From Lycorma delicatula (lineage: Eukaryota > Arthropoda > Insecta > Hemiptera > Fulgoridae): a stretch of DNA of 64,000 nucleotides. Positions 24,401 through 34,790 of the stretch are shown piece by piece (the stretch's first letter is position 1; every line of letters begins with the position of its first letter). The DNA lies in the NCBI RefSeq assembly GCF_047948215.1, contig NC_134456.1:62825529-62889528 (forward strand), read 5' to 3'. Under the pieces are notes generated by a model. That model ran no database searches. It was not told the origin of the DNA and saw only the letters and a program-made list of their open reading frames with translations. The translations under genes were made by a program, and so were the position numbers.

Positions 24401-26601
24401 TTCAGTATTGTAGATGTCTTGCTTCTACAATAAAAATTACTTTATGATGAAGTTTTTTTGTTTCCTACTGTTCAACACCAGGTTTATTATCGATATTATT
24501 TTCTTTCTTTTTCTCTTTCTATGAATGTCTTTCGAAAGGTGGTTTGGTGGGTGGGTGGGTGAGTGGTTCTATTGATTTTTCAGTTGTCTAAATTTATTTA
24601 GCCGCAATTTGTACATACAAGCTTATACGATAATCTGAAATCTGTGTTGGTTGTGGAATATCGAGATATTTAGACTTGTTAATCGGATTATAAGCCGCTC
24701 GCTATTTTAAACCTTGCATATTTAATTTAATTCGGTATATGTATTAAATGTGGATTTTACATTTTTTTTAATAATTACGGGAATTAATTTTTTTTAAATA
24801 AACCATATTTATAAAGTGATTAAATAAAATTACATTTTAAAAAATTGATTTGTGTTAAAGCAATTCTCTCTTCATATGAATTAAATTAAATTTTTAATCA
24901 TGTCCTAATACTTTTTTTTAATTAAATATTTACAAAAGTGTATTACTAGATTTACATGATTTTGTTACGTGCGCAATACATCCTTACGTTTATGTTTATC
25001 CTTTAAAAGTATATTAATTAATTAAACAGATTACTGTTTACCTTTCCTTTGAAGAATAAGATTAAGTTCCATAACTATAGTGTATGTAATACACTGAAAG
25101 CGTGTCAGTAGTGCGCTGTGGTATACCCTCCACTACTCTTAACATTAGTCAGCAACTTCACCTCACACCAGCAGTCAAAGTTGTATATTCCAAAAGGTAC
25201 ATCCATTAATTTGCAATGACTGGCACCTAATCCAATTATGACGTTATTATTATAGTAACGAAATATGTTCTGGTAATTTTTTATTACAAATAAAATCATT
25301 TATGCGTAATATTTTGTTCAAGATGTATATGAAGTATATGGTTTTTTTTCAAGCATGTTAAACCAAGGTTTTGCTATAAATAAACGATAAAAATGACATA
25401 ATACAAAAGTTTATGAAATGATTTGTTCATATTATAGGCTATAATGTTATGATTTTCTTTGACGGGTGTATTATTTACGAAAATTATTTTTAAACAGCAC
25501 GTACTGCTTACGTAGCGTAGAAGGGTAGAGGGGGCAATTAGAGGCAGTTTACAGGGAGAACTTCCCTTTAGATTTTACATACGCTATGACTCTTGTTTAC
25601 CGGGTATTTATCTTGGTTATGTATAAATTTCCAAGGAGTTAATCTGTACTTTGTTAATATATTGACCGGTCCAAATTCCGTTTGGTTGCGATATGAAGGG
25701 GAAGAGCGAAGTACAAACGTTGCGAAACTTATTACTAGTATTGAACTATTTATTTCACAAAAAATATATTAGAATAATATACAACAGTGCACCTTAATCG
25801 TTTGCATAGTTGACTTATTCAGTCTAGTTAGAAATAACTGCCTGTATAATGTAGCAAAAGATTAGTAATAGAATCACACTTTGTCACTACGTAATAATTT
25901 ACTGAATTTTTTCTAATGTAATGACTAACTGAATTTTTTACTCGGAGCTTGCAATATACAAGCTTATACCTTATAACATTTGTATAAAATTTAATATTTT
26001 GTCAAAAGAGGTGTAATTTTCAGTTATAGCTTGTGTATTTATATTAGAATTACTTTTTGGTAAAATTTTATTTGATAATTTCTTCCTTCTGAATTGATTC
26101 TTCCGTGTTTCTTTCAAGTGATCAGAAAGTTTTTGTTTCAAATTATTATTTTTTATGTTCTTTAGAGGTATAATCTATTTATTATAGTTTTTTTAACCTA
26201 TGATCTTATCTGCAGTAAGTAAGGAATTTCCATGAGATATCAATATATTATAAATTTGCTATGAATTCTCCACCTCAGTATTTATGAGATTTTTTTTATT
26301 ATAGCTTCTTAAATTTTTGTTTTGTGTTTTGGTATCTTTATTTATCTTCTATTTTACTTTCACTGAAATTTTAGCAATTTTATATTAACTACCTTCCACA
26401 TGTATATGTCGTACTGTACTCAAAAAATTAATCTAGAGATGAAGTTTTGCCTACCTAGCGGTCGAATTTATATTCAGATTGTTAGTCGTTCATCGGTACA
26501 ACCTACATATACAGTTATATTGTTTTATTTCTGTTTGAACATGTTTGATTAAAATAAAATATTTCTTTTAAGTCCTGAATTTTCTTAGAAAAGTCTGTTT
26601 T
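21443..26601. other. Long unassigned AT-rich interval
   Basis: About 5 kb with no recognised gene or element. Frames at 22545-22730 (minus), 23015-23254 (plus) and 25105-25299 (minus) have no motif I can name. A G-rich run, GGTGGGTGGGTGGGTGAG, lies at about 24546-24563. Confidence 0.55.
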
Positions 26602-27285
26602 TACTTCCTTGTACGAAGTGAAGGAAGGATTGTGATCGCGAAAAATGTCGGTTTTCAGATTTCAACGGAAATATTCATTTTGACCACCCCTTAATCAATT
26701 TTGTTCGGCGTAACGTCTGTCACGTACCTATCTACGTGTGTGTGTGTGTGTATATGTCGCATAACTCAAAAACGATTTGCCGTAGGTTTTTGAAATTTCG
26801 GATTTATGACTGTAAACATCTTGTTTTGCACCTCCCCTTTTGATTGCAATCAACTGAACCAAAAGTGTCCAAAACAGCCTTAAATCCAAAAGAAATTGGA
26901 TTTTGAATTTTTCTTAACAGCAGTAATAAGCCTTGATTGAGAGCTTTTCAACGATATATCATAAGTGATACTTATTTTCATTGGTTCCAGAATTATAGCC
27001 AATTCAAATTTTAATTAATGAAATATTTGGATTTTACGAGGGGAAAGAACTGACTTTATCTCCTTTTTTTGTTAACTTTTTCTTAATTTAAATATGTTGA
27101 TTTATTAATAATTATTAATCTCAAATTGTAAAATGTTTTTACTATAAATAATGAATCAGTAATAACAATAAAAAAAAAATATGAAAAAATATTTGATGAA
27201 TGAAATAAAATTTTATGCACTTTTCATTTAAAAAAAAATGTGTATGTAATATAATAGGTGTATAAGGAAGTCATGTGTCCACATC
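26602..27285 (-). repeat. Interspersed repeat family A, copy 2, longest copy
   Basis: On the + strand it opens TTACTTCCTTGTACGAAGTG and closes GACACATGTG-type sequence reading GTGTCCACATC, the complement of the GATGTGGAC start of other copies. It carries the internal block CCCTTTTGATTGCAATCA and AGAGCTTTTCAACGATATAT. The segment matching the reverse-strand B box of other copies is mutated here. A (GT)n run interrupts near 26738. It ends 128 bases before the host exon acceptor, so it lies in intron. Confidence 0.85.
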
Positions 27286-27413
27286 AGATATTTTTTCTTC
27301 AAATTAATATTTAGTTTTACTTGGTTGAGGAAATCGTTTTAATTTGATACATTACTAATATTAATTATTTCTATTAAAAATTAGTTAATATTTTCTCATG
27401 AATTTTATTACAG

Positions 27414-27567
27414 GCATCTGAGAGAAAATTGGCACCCAAAATTATGGAACCGTCTACGCCGAGGGAACGATTACTAGAATCAATAAAACAAGGTGAAGTT
27501 AAATTAAGACCATTGTTGTCACCATTTTCGAGAAGTTCGGGATTGAGGGCATCGCTAAACAAAAAAG
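27414..27567 (+). CDS. Internal exon of a host gene with WH2-like motif (partial)
   Basis: The exon is preceded by a T-rich tract ending ATTTTATTACAG and followed by GTAAATT. A branch-like TACTAAT lies at 27353-27359. Of the three forward frames only the first is open throughout, giving 51 codons with one base left over, so the exon enters in phase 0 and leaves in phase 1. The peptide contains STPRERLLESIKQGEVKLRP followed by a Ser/Arg-rich stretch. The LLxxIxxG core and the basic residues after it resemble a WH2 actin-monomer-binding motif, with one extra residue between Gly and Leu. The parent gene is not recognised. The minus-strand open frame over the same bases is an antisense shadow. 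Other exons were not found in the window. Confidence 0.7.
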
Positions 27568-27989
27568 GTAAATTTAACTTAAATAATAATTAAAGTAAAA
27601 ATTTCAATTCAAACCTGCTTTTTTACAAACAAATTAAAGCTCATTAAAATATTGCAGAAAGAACAAATTTCACCATAAAACACAATTTTATATATGGTAC
27701 ATAAAAAAAATAAAAATAATTACAGGTTATTACAATAGGACGTAGAAAAGGCTGTTGAACAGTACATTAACTCATGCAAAATCATCATATCTGCAGGAAA
27801 TAGGATGATATATACATTACAGTCATCTAGTTTGTACCTCAACACATTTACTCAAAATTCATTTGTGAGGCCCTACTACATGAATTGGCTGTTATTTTCA
27901 GTTTCTTTAAACTTCTCCAGTTATTCTACTGAAAATTACAAACAATTTTAGTCAATTTTGTAACAATATCTGCATATTCTTTGGGTAGA
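27568..27989. other. Intron sequence downstream of the exon
   Basis: AT-rich DNA between the donor site at 27568 and the LINE relic. No further exon is apparent. Confidence 0.5.
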
Positions 27990-28850
27990 CTCCCATGGAA
28001 CAGTCAACGAGGGAGGCCTTATTAGACCTCTTTCTTGTTCATAGATGTGATTGGTTGACATATATAATTAAATAAAGCAAGGAGAAAATCCATTTCCTGG
28101 GCCAGCTTTTTTTTTTTTTGTAACAATAAATCTAATTACAGTGGAAGGGCAATACCCACGAGCAGATGTATAGAGCAATTGGAGTCGGTCTTAAACATCT
28201 AGTTTACTATTCTAAAAGTATCACTCAAAGTTGTATGATTTTTTTATACGTGAGTAGAATTACATCAACAGGACAAGCTTACTAAGTGGATGAATACCTC
28301 ATAGCTATGGTGCTAAGGCTGACCCCTTAGCTTGTGGAGTTGAGCTCTCCACCGACTCCTTTCTACGAAATTAGTTCTGGCTGTTAATTTTGATTTGCTC
28401 GTAACACAGGACACTAGTAAGATAAAGAGCGATCAAAGGAACTCCTAGATAAGCGAGTGACCAGTAAATTCCAAATTTTCATTACGTAATGTCATATTAA
28501 ACCATCTCCGAGCCAGCCTGTTCAGTAGGTGAAAGGTGGCCACTTCTTTCTTTTGAAGATTAGATTTACTTGATTATGATCGTAGTATACAGACAAAACT
28601 TCCAAACCATTCCTTAATGCCTATTCAGTATCTTCGAAATCTGTGTCTGACTGGTCAAAGCCAAATCACCGACATATAAAAAGTGGTTTAAGGTAGATAC
28701 TATGGTCATTTGTATAAATGTTAAATAACACTGACGCAAACACATTACTCTGAGGCAAATCTTTCCTTGTAAACTCTATCCACTATTTTTACCATTCAGA
28801 GTAATAAAAACCAGAGTATTTTATTCAGAGTATAAAACGGTTTATAATTA
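27990..28850 (-). pseudogene. Non-LTR retrotransposon reverse transcriptase relic
   Basis: Minus-strand fragments appear in the order expected for a LINE reverse transcriptase. They are a segment before the catalytic core near 28800, PQSNVFASVLFNIYTND near 28750, LEFTGHSLI near 28470, ARTNFVERSRWRAQLHKLRG near 28350 and TRCLRPTPIALYI near 28190. The normal forms are PQGSVLAPLLFNIYTND and, later, the ARNNLVRKL-type thumb. The catalytic YADD box is destroyed and reads ICR*F. Many stops and frame changes are present. It belongs with LINE families common in insects, but I cannot fix the clade. It sits within the presumed intron and opposite to the exon. Confidence 0.7.
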
Positions 28851-29379
28851 AATTTCCTTCTGTGTTACTACCTTAGTAAGATTGAAATCTAGTAATATAT
28901 CAAAACTTAATTAGTAACTAAATCACTCTTTAACTCATGATCACACTGCAGTAGAAGATGATAATCTAGAAGATAATCTTCTACACAGGTAAATATACTT
29001 TTGCTGTGCTTGATTTACTATTCCACAAACCACCCTTCTAAGCAATTAATGTGGTTTTGTGAGGAATTATTCAATTCAGAATTAGCTACTCAAAGAGGTT
29101 ATATGTATGACAAAATAGCGAGATCGGATGATAATTAACAGAATACCAAGGAATTGGTATTCTGTTAATTTAGAATGTAAATATAATTTGGAATATTCTG
29201 CCATATGCGATATTTGTAGGTCTACAGTATTCCACAAGGTGTAATGTAGTGTGCATGATATAAAATCAAGAAGATTTACTGAACATTTTACACACTTAAT
29301 GAAACCACTTGAGCTTCATTTTCACTGCTTTCCTTTTCCTCCAAACACCTTCAACTGATTCTTCATCAGTGTTCTCTGA
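28851..29379. other. Between the LINE and Tc1-like relics; contains hairpins
   Basis: The left part may be further decayed LINE sequence. Hairpins occur at 29133-29170 (listed separately) and near 28954, where GTAGAAGAT faces ATCTTCTAC. The sequence from about 29280 carries an acidic GYDSSEDESE-type stretch on the minus strand, consistent with the extreme C-terminus of the transposase relic next to it. Confidence 0.45.
29133..29170. repeat. Perfect 17-base hairpin
   Basis: AATTAACAGAATACCAA and its exact reverse complement flank a GGAA loop. It is too long to be common by chance, but no gene or element end is adjacent. Confidence 0.85.
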
Positions 29380-30664
29380 TTCATCTTCACTACTATCATA
29401 ACCGCTGAGACTTAATGATAACTTTGTCGACTGCATCTTTCCAAATTTCATATTTAGTTCAAAACTCATATTCAAATTTGATGATATTTTTGCAGTATGA
29501 TGACCAGTTTTTAGTTGACACTTTCATTATCATATATCTAAGTTCTCGCAGTATGATTAATGACATGTCACCGGTTGTGTTATGACATGTTATGGTTGTG
29601 ATATGTCATCTGATGTGTCTTAAATTTTGCCCAAGCTAACTGGATGGGATTTAATTCGCACATGTTAGGGGGAATTCATAGTACAGAATGACCATGTGGG
29701 GCCAGTAGTTTATCAACCTTGTATTCTTTCTATTTTGGCGGCAATTGTTGTATCAACTAAAATAGGTCAACTTTCCTCAACTTCTCATCACAATGAAAAC
29801 ACCATTTTGCCCCAAGTAGTTGATCATGTCTCCTTTTAAAGATTATTTAACCAGCACTTTATTTTCATTACGTGGTATGGCGCGTTGTTCATAATGATAA
29901 CACTTCCTTATTCTAAATTTAAGGTTACTCTCTTTTATTCAGAACTCAAAATTCGCAGCATTCATTTACCCGTGGTAATGACCCCTCAGAAGACCCGATG
30001 TGAACGATTACAAGTCTCTTGGACACAATGGTAGTTTTAATTGTTCCCAAGATATTTTTATTTTGCCAACATTTTTGAAAATTTAAATTGGTATCTACTC
30101 AAGTTTCGTCTATAAAATGTATTTTTCCTTCCTTTGTTCTAACTTACATAATTTTCTGTAAATATATACATTTTAGATTAATTATGTCTTGTCTTTCCAT
30201 TAACACGTTACGATTCAAAGGACAGGTCTTCCATTTAAAGTCCATTTCTGTTAAAATTTTCCGGACAGTGGTTCTTTTTCTTTTAAATCTGATTCGCTCT
30301 TTTAAGATCGGAAGAAGTTTTAAAATTGTCGGGTCAACTTTTTGTCGGACTAACAATCTTTGATTATTTTTCTAATAACATTCCGATCAAAACTATCGAT
30401 GTCTGCGTTACGGTAATGACGCTTATTTTTTTCCCAGGAGTTGATAGCGATTCACCTGTACTAACACGACCTTTTTTTTTATAGCAGTTACAGTTTTTCA
30501 TATCACTCTACAGTATTTTGCTGCTCGTTCGATAGCTTTAGTTAGTGAAATCGTCAGTCTGTTTAATTTTTTCTCTTCCTTGCAACAATCTATGTCGTGA
30601 GCAAATAATTCTCTTTCAGGGATATTTTACCTCGTTTTCGAACATTCGAATCTTTTTCTATCAT
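29380..30664 (-). pseudogene. Tc1/IS630-like transposase, almost full length, decayed
   Basis: A probable start ATG lies at 30664-30662. The N-terminal helix-turn-helix region is followed by RKILTEMDFKWKTC and LMERQDIINL, then HFIDET (first catalytic Asp, 30108-30110). IIMNNAPYH comes next, where the family has MDNAPYH. YKVDKLLAPHGHSVL and CELNPIQLAWAK follow, where the family has NPIEL. NWSSYCKNIIKFEYEF is the C-terminal region. The second Asp is Asn (29887-29889) and the terminal acidic residue is Gln (29640-29642). Stops and several frameshifts also break the frame. The plus-strand frame at 30088-30363 is a shadow. Terminal repeats were not located. Confidence 0.85.
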
Positions 30665-33444
30665 AATTATTAAAACTAACTTAAAAAGTTACGTAATTAC
30701 AAAACAAAAATTAAAAAAACACTACCGCTATGTATTTCAAAAATGAACCATAAATACCAAGAGTGACAGTCAAAACACAACAACGTTTACTTGACTAATA
30801 CTTTTAGAACGAGTAGTTGCAGCTCATGCGCATGCTCACTAAGGCCTTTTCCCGTATCCCGTCTACAACAATCCATGCCACTTCTCGTGGAGGCATATTT
30901 GTAATTGTTGAATTTGATTATCCATACTGCAACTTTACTGCAGATCAATCTTATCTACTTTTTAAAATCTACGTTCAATTCATCCATACCAAAGTTGCTA
31001 CTGTTTTACGTCGAGAGGCAACATCTAATCCTTTAATCTTCAACTGCGAAACAGTGACGACTAATGAATGAAGGTAGTCCTTTTAATACATTTGTTACCT
31101 TCAAGTTTTTTAAATAATTTCTGTACATGTCTGTTGCTGTATTTCATATTAATAGTTTTAAGATAGTTTTTATTCCCTCAAAAAAAGGATTCTTCTCATA
31201 TTGGGAGGTGTAATCATTATAAAGATCTATTACGTCACCTTCCGGTAGATAACTCGACAACCTCTGGTAATTTATTTCCTAGAGACCTCACTGATATATT
31301 CCTAATTAATAAATTGATCTCAATCATTCTCAGTGTATTGGGGGAGACAGTGCTTTGTTGTCCAGAACCAATTCGTGTTTTTAAAATGCTCTTTACCGTT
31401 TACAGTTAGATTTACAAAAAGAATATTAACATGACTTACTACTAAAAAAAAATTATAGTGTTTGTGGACACATTATAATAACATTTATTAAAATCGAGAA
31501 TTATGAAAGCTGTTTTTATTTTATATTTGCTTTATGCCAATTTGTACGTAGATGAATGATTTATGTATCAATTTTTTGTACTGTTCAATTTTCTATATTA
31601 TCGTAGATTTATAAACGTATGAATTTTTTTATGTAGAAAGTTAGTTTAAAAATTCTTGTTGAAACAATAAATTGAGCTTTGTATGAAATTATTGCGGTTA
31701 CATATACATTTATAAGAGAGAGATTTTATTTATGAGAAACTTGTTTATTTTGTTGAATCCGATCGTTGTACTGTTTAAGGAGTTGTCTGAACACCGTACT
31801 TTCGGAACGTACGGGAAATTCAGAACTTGTCAGTTATAAATTACTCTAAAATTTATTTTCTTCGATATAATGAAGTATAATCTTTTTCCAATTATACATC
31901 CTTAAATGTTTTTTTATCTTAAGTGGAAAATTTTTATTTGACTTGGATAATTCGATACCTTTAATAATATCTGTTTGTGAATGAAATATCATGCGTCTGG
32001 ATGAAGTTTTCTAGAAACACCTTGTTTAATATAATTTTTCTTTTATTAAAAATTATTCAGGTTTGATCGTATTGTTTCATTTATTAAATTTTAATTTTAT
32101 TTATTGCTTAACAGATATTATTTATTTAAATTTTATCGCTTTATATAAAAGTGAATAAAATATCATGTGAAAATATTTTATTTGTCTAATATTTTCGTTA
32201 TATTTATGTAAATCGATTTATTAGATTTTATAAAGTTTGTAATTATTTAAGTTGATTTAACCTTGCAGAGTAAGTTTTGTAGCTTAAATTCCACACTGAT
32301 TGAATGAATGTCTCTTTCATTAAAATTTACTGCTGTACTCAGTAAATTCCTATTACAAGTTTTATTTGCTGTAGTCTTTTATTTGTTTTCGTTCCTGCTG
32401 TAAGGAGATATTTATTTTCTTTTATTTTAAATTATTTACTTTTAAGTAAGTGCTAGTTTTTTCCAAATCAAATTCAATAAACTTTTCTACTTGTATCTTC
32501 AATGTTAATGTAATACTTTCTAAAAAATAGGTTTTCCTTTTTTATTACCATTTCTTAAAATTCATATTATTAAGCCTAAAAACATAAACCATTTGATATC
32601 GTATTTATAACTTAATTTAAAATTGTTAAAATTTGTTATACTAGTCATCTTTGTTGGAATGTTTTCATACAATTATTAATCTTAGCTCGTATTTGATTAG
32701 GAAAGATCATCACTAACATAAATTTAAAATCCAAGCATTGTAATTTATATTAAGACCGTATTTACATGATAAGCATCGCAGTCGCAGTTTGGTCTGCAGT
32801 TTTGTACTGCAGTCGGATAGGAAACAGAGTATCCGGAGAAAGATTCGTAGACAGCCTTTTACCTAGACACACATTAAATCTAGTTTCCCACATCCTTAAG
32901 ACGGTTCCAATGGATATCTAGCAACAAACTTGTCGGAGAGGAAAGGATCAATTGTTAGAAGAAATGGTGAGTACTGATAAAGAACTCTACTTACGAGTAG
33001 AGTAGAGTTAAGTAGGTGCATTGATGGCGCGCTCTATTTCTAGAAAGGGATCGCGAAATAAGACAAATACATCTACTCAACTTCAGGCCCGTTCCTAGAA
33101 GTGAGCACTCGTATCTCTCATATTGTTCGGGTGACGGGCGGAATTGATTTTATAATCTCAGGTTTTTTCTTAGCTTGTATTTTTATATAAAACCATATAT
33201 ACTGGATAAAAAATTATTTTTTACAGGTACAAAAATATTTTTATGAAATATTGAAGATAGATTTTTAAAACAAGCAACAGGTTGAGCATTAGGCTTAAAT
33301 TTCTGTTTTAAAATTTAAAAAAACAAAATATCGTACCTGGTTTTTCAAATACTTACTAGGAGATGCTCGCATACCTCACCACTCTAGCCACACACATAGT
33401 CCCCACGGGAAGCCCATAACTGTTAAACAGAAATTTCTTAAATT
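30665..33444. other. Unassigned DNA with a GC-richer patch
   Basis: The plus-strand frame at 30817-31071 has no recognised motif. A GC-richer patch at about 32765-33150 carries a donor-like ATG-GTGAGT at 32967-32974, but the frames before it are closed. The remainder is AT-rich background. Confidence 0.45.
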
Positions 33445-33503
33445 TATTTTTTTTTGTGTTTAACCTGCGGTTCCACCGTTAGGTATTGCTTCAGAGGATG
33501 AGA
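33445..33503 (-). mobile_element. SINE tail fragment
   Basis: On the minus strand CTCATCCTCTGAAGCAATAC and GGTTAAACAC followed by an A-run match the tail shared by S1 and S2. No tRNA-like head follows on the far side, so it is a 5'-truncated copy and cannot be assigned to S1 or S2. Confidence 0.75.
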
Positions 33504-33586
33504 AAAACACGAAAAAGAAAGATAATATTAAAAAATGCATCTCAAAAAAAAAAAGATTAATATGAAGGGAAAGAAAATCTTAAGAC

Positions 33587-33820
33587 AAAGGAAAAATAAA
33601 AAAATTAAGAGAAGTGGATAAATATAAAGAGGAAGAAAACGTTAAAACCAAAGAAAGAATAAAAAGATTAAGAGAAGATGATAAATATAAAGAGGAAGAG
33701 AACGTTACGACAAAGGAAAGAATAAAAAGATTAAAAGAGCGTGATGAATATAAAGAGAGAAAATTTGAAAACTAGAGAACGTGTACACAAATTAAGATCA
33801 GAAAAATTACATCAAACCAA
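33587..33820 (+). repeat. 63-base tandem coding repeat
   Basis: Three units of 63 bases (33587-33649, 33650-33712, 33713-33775) each encode a 21-residue charged peptide of the form KERIKRLREDDKYKEEENV. A fourth, partial unit (RERVHKLR) follows after a frameshift. The third unit ends in TAG. The unit length is a multiple of three and the variation keeps the Lys/Arg/Glu pattern, which suggests that it once encoded a helical repeat. Confidence 0.8.
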
Positions 33821-34055
33821 GAGCGATTAAATGATTGGCAACAAAAACAAATATAAACGAAATAATGATCAACACCGACTTGAGGGAGAATATTGCCCGA
33901 TAATATCAGAGGAGTAACGAACTAAAAGAAAAGATTTTTTTGCAATTTATTAAAGATCCAGCATGCATGCCTCAGTGTATATGTTGTTCTTGTGTGGGTC
34001 TATTCTTCAGTTATTTTTTAGTTAACTTTAATGTAGATAAAATTAAACAGAGATA
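33587..34055 (+). pseudogene. Relic with charged repeats and CxCCxC cluster, perhaps Helitron-like
   Basis: After the 63-base coding repeats, the frame is broken and resumes at 33937 with FLQFIKDP and CMPQCICCSC, ending in TAA at 34053-34055. Basic repeats followed by a short Cys cluster recall the N-terminal region of some Helitron-type replicase proteins, where I remember a phrase like YxCxCCxxLxF. No rolling-circle or helicase motif is present, so the assignment is tentative. At least three stops interrupt it. Confidence 0.4.
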
Positions 34056-34165
34056 AACTAGAAAATTCAAAAATAATACGATTCTAAATTGTAATTTTGA
34101 ATTAATATTAAATAATCAGATGTTTCACCAAACCTATTACATTTACACATATGTAATAATGCCTA

Positions 34166-34790
34166 TTAATTACGTATACACATTTTTAAGTCCATAAAAT
34201 TTTATTTCACTAATAACTTCTGATTTTTTTTTATTATTGAATAATTTTTTATTGTATACCTTTTTTTACAATCAGAAATTAATAATTATTAATAAAAGAA
34301 TTAATTAATAATAAAAAAAAAGGAGATGAAGTCTGATTCGAGCCGATGTGCTTTCCCTTGTAAGTTCCAAATATTTCATTAATTAAAATTTCATTTGACT
34401 ATAACTCTTGAACCAATTAAAATAAGTACGACTTATGATATATCGTTGAAAATCTCTCAATTTGGGCTTTTTACTGCAATTAAGAAAAAGTCCAAAATCT
34501 AGATTTTTTTTGGTGATTTTCAACTTTTTTGGACACTTGGTTCAGCTGATTGCAATCAAAAGGGAAGGTGCACAACTAGATGTTACAACAGTCCTAAATC
34601 CTAAATTTCAACATTATACGGTTAATCGTTTTTGATTTATGCGAGATTCGTACACACGTATGTACAGATGTCACGCCGAAACTAGTCAAATGGATTCAGG
34701 GACGGTCAAAATGGATATTTCCGTTGAAATCTGAAAACTAAAATTTTTCTCAATCACAATACTTCCTGTACTTCGTAGAAGGAAGTAAAA
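34166..34790 (+). repeat. Interspersed repeat family A, copy 3
   Basis: Carries AGATGAAGTCTGATTCGAGC, CTTTTGATTGCAATC in complement form, AACTAGATGTTAC, TTTTTGATTTATGCGAGAT, GTCACGCCGAAACTAGTCAA and a terminal CTTCGTAGAAGGAAGTAAA. The far 5' end (GATGTGGAC) is absent. It starts near GCCTATTAATTACG. Confidence 0.8.

Noticed and set aside
24541..24566. G-rich run that might form a quadruplex
   Set aside because: Only three GGG runs plus GG pairs; no gene context.
25105..25299. 64-residue minus-strand frame containing DVPFGIYNFDCWCEVKL
   Set aside because: Looks somewhat protein-like but I recognise no family and see no splice sites.
27374..27562. 62-residue minus-strand open frame
   Set aside because: It is antisense to the spliced plus-strand exon and has no splice support of its own.
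30817..31071. 84-residue plus-strand open frame
   Set aside because: No motif, no splice context, and next to a transposase relic.
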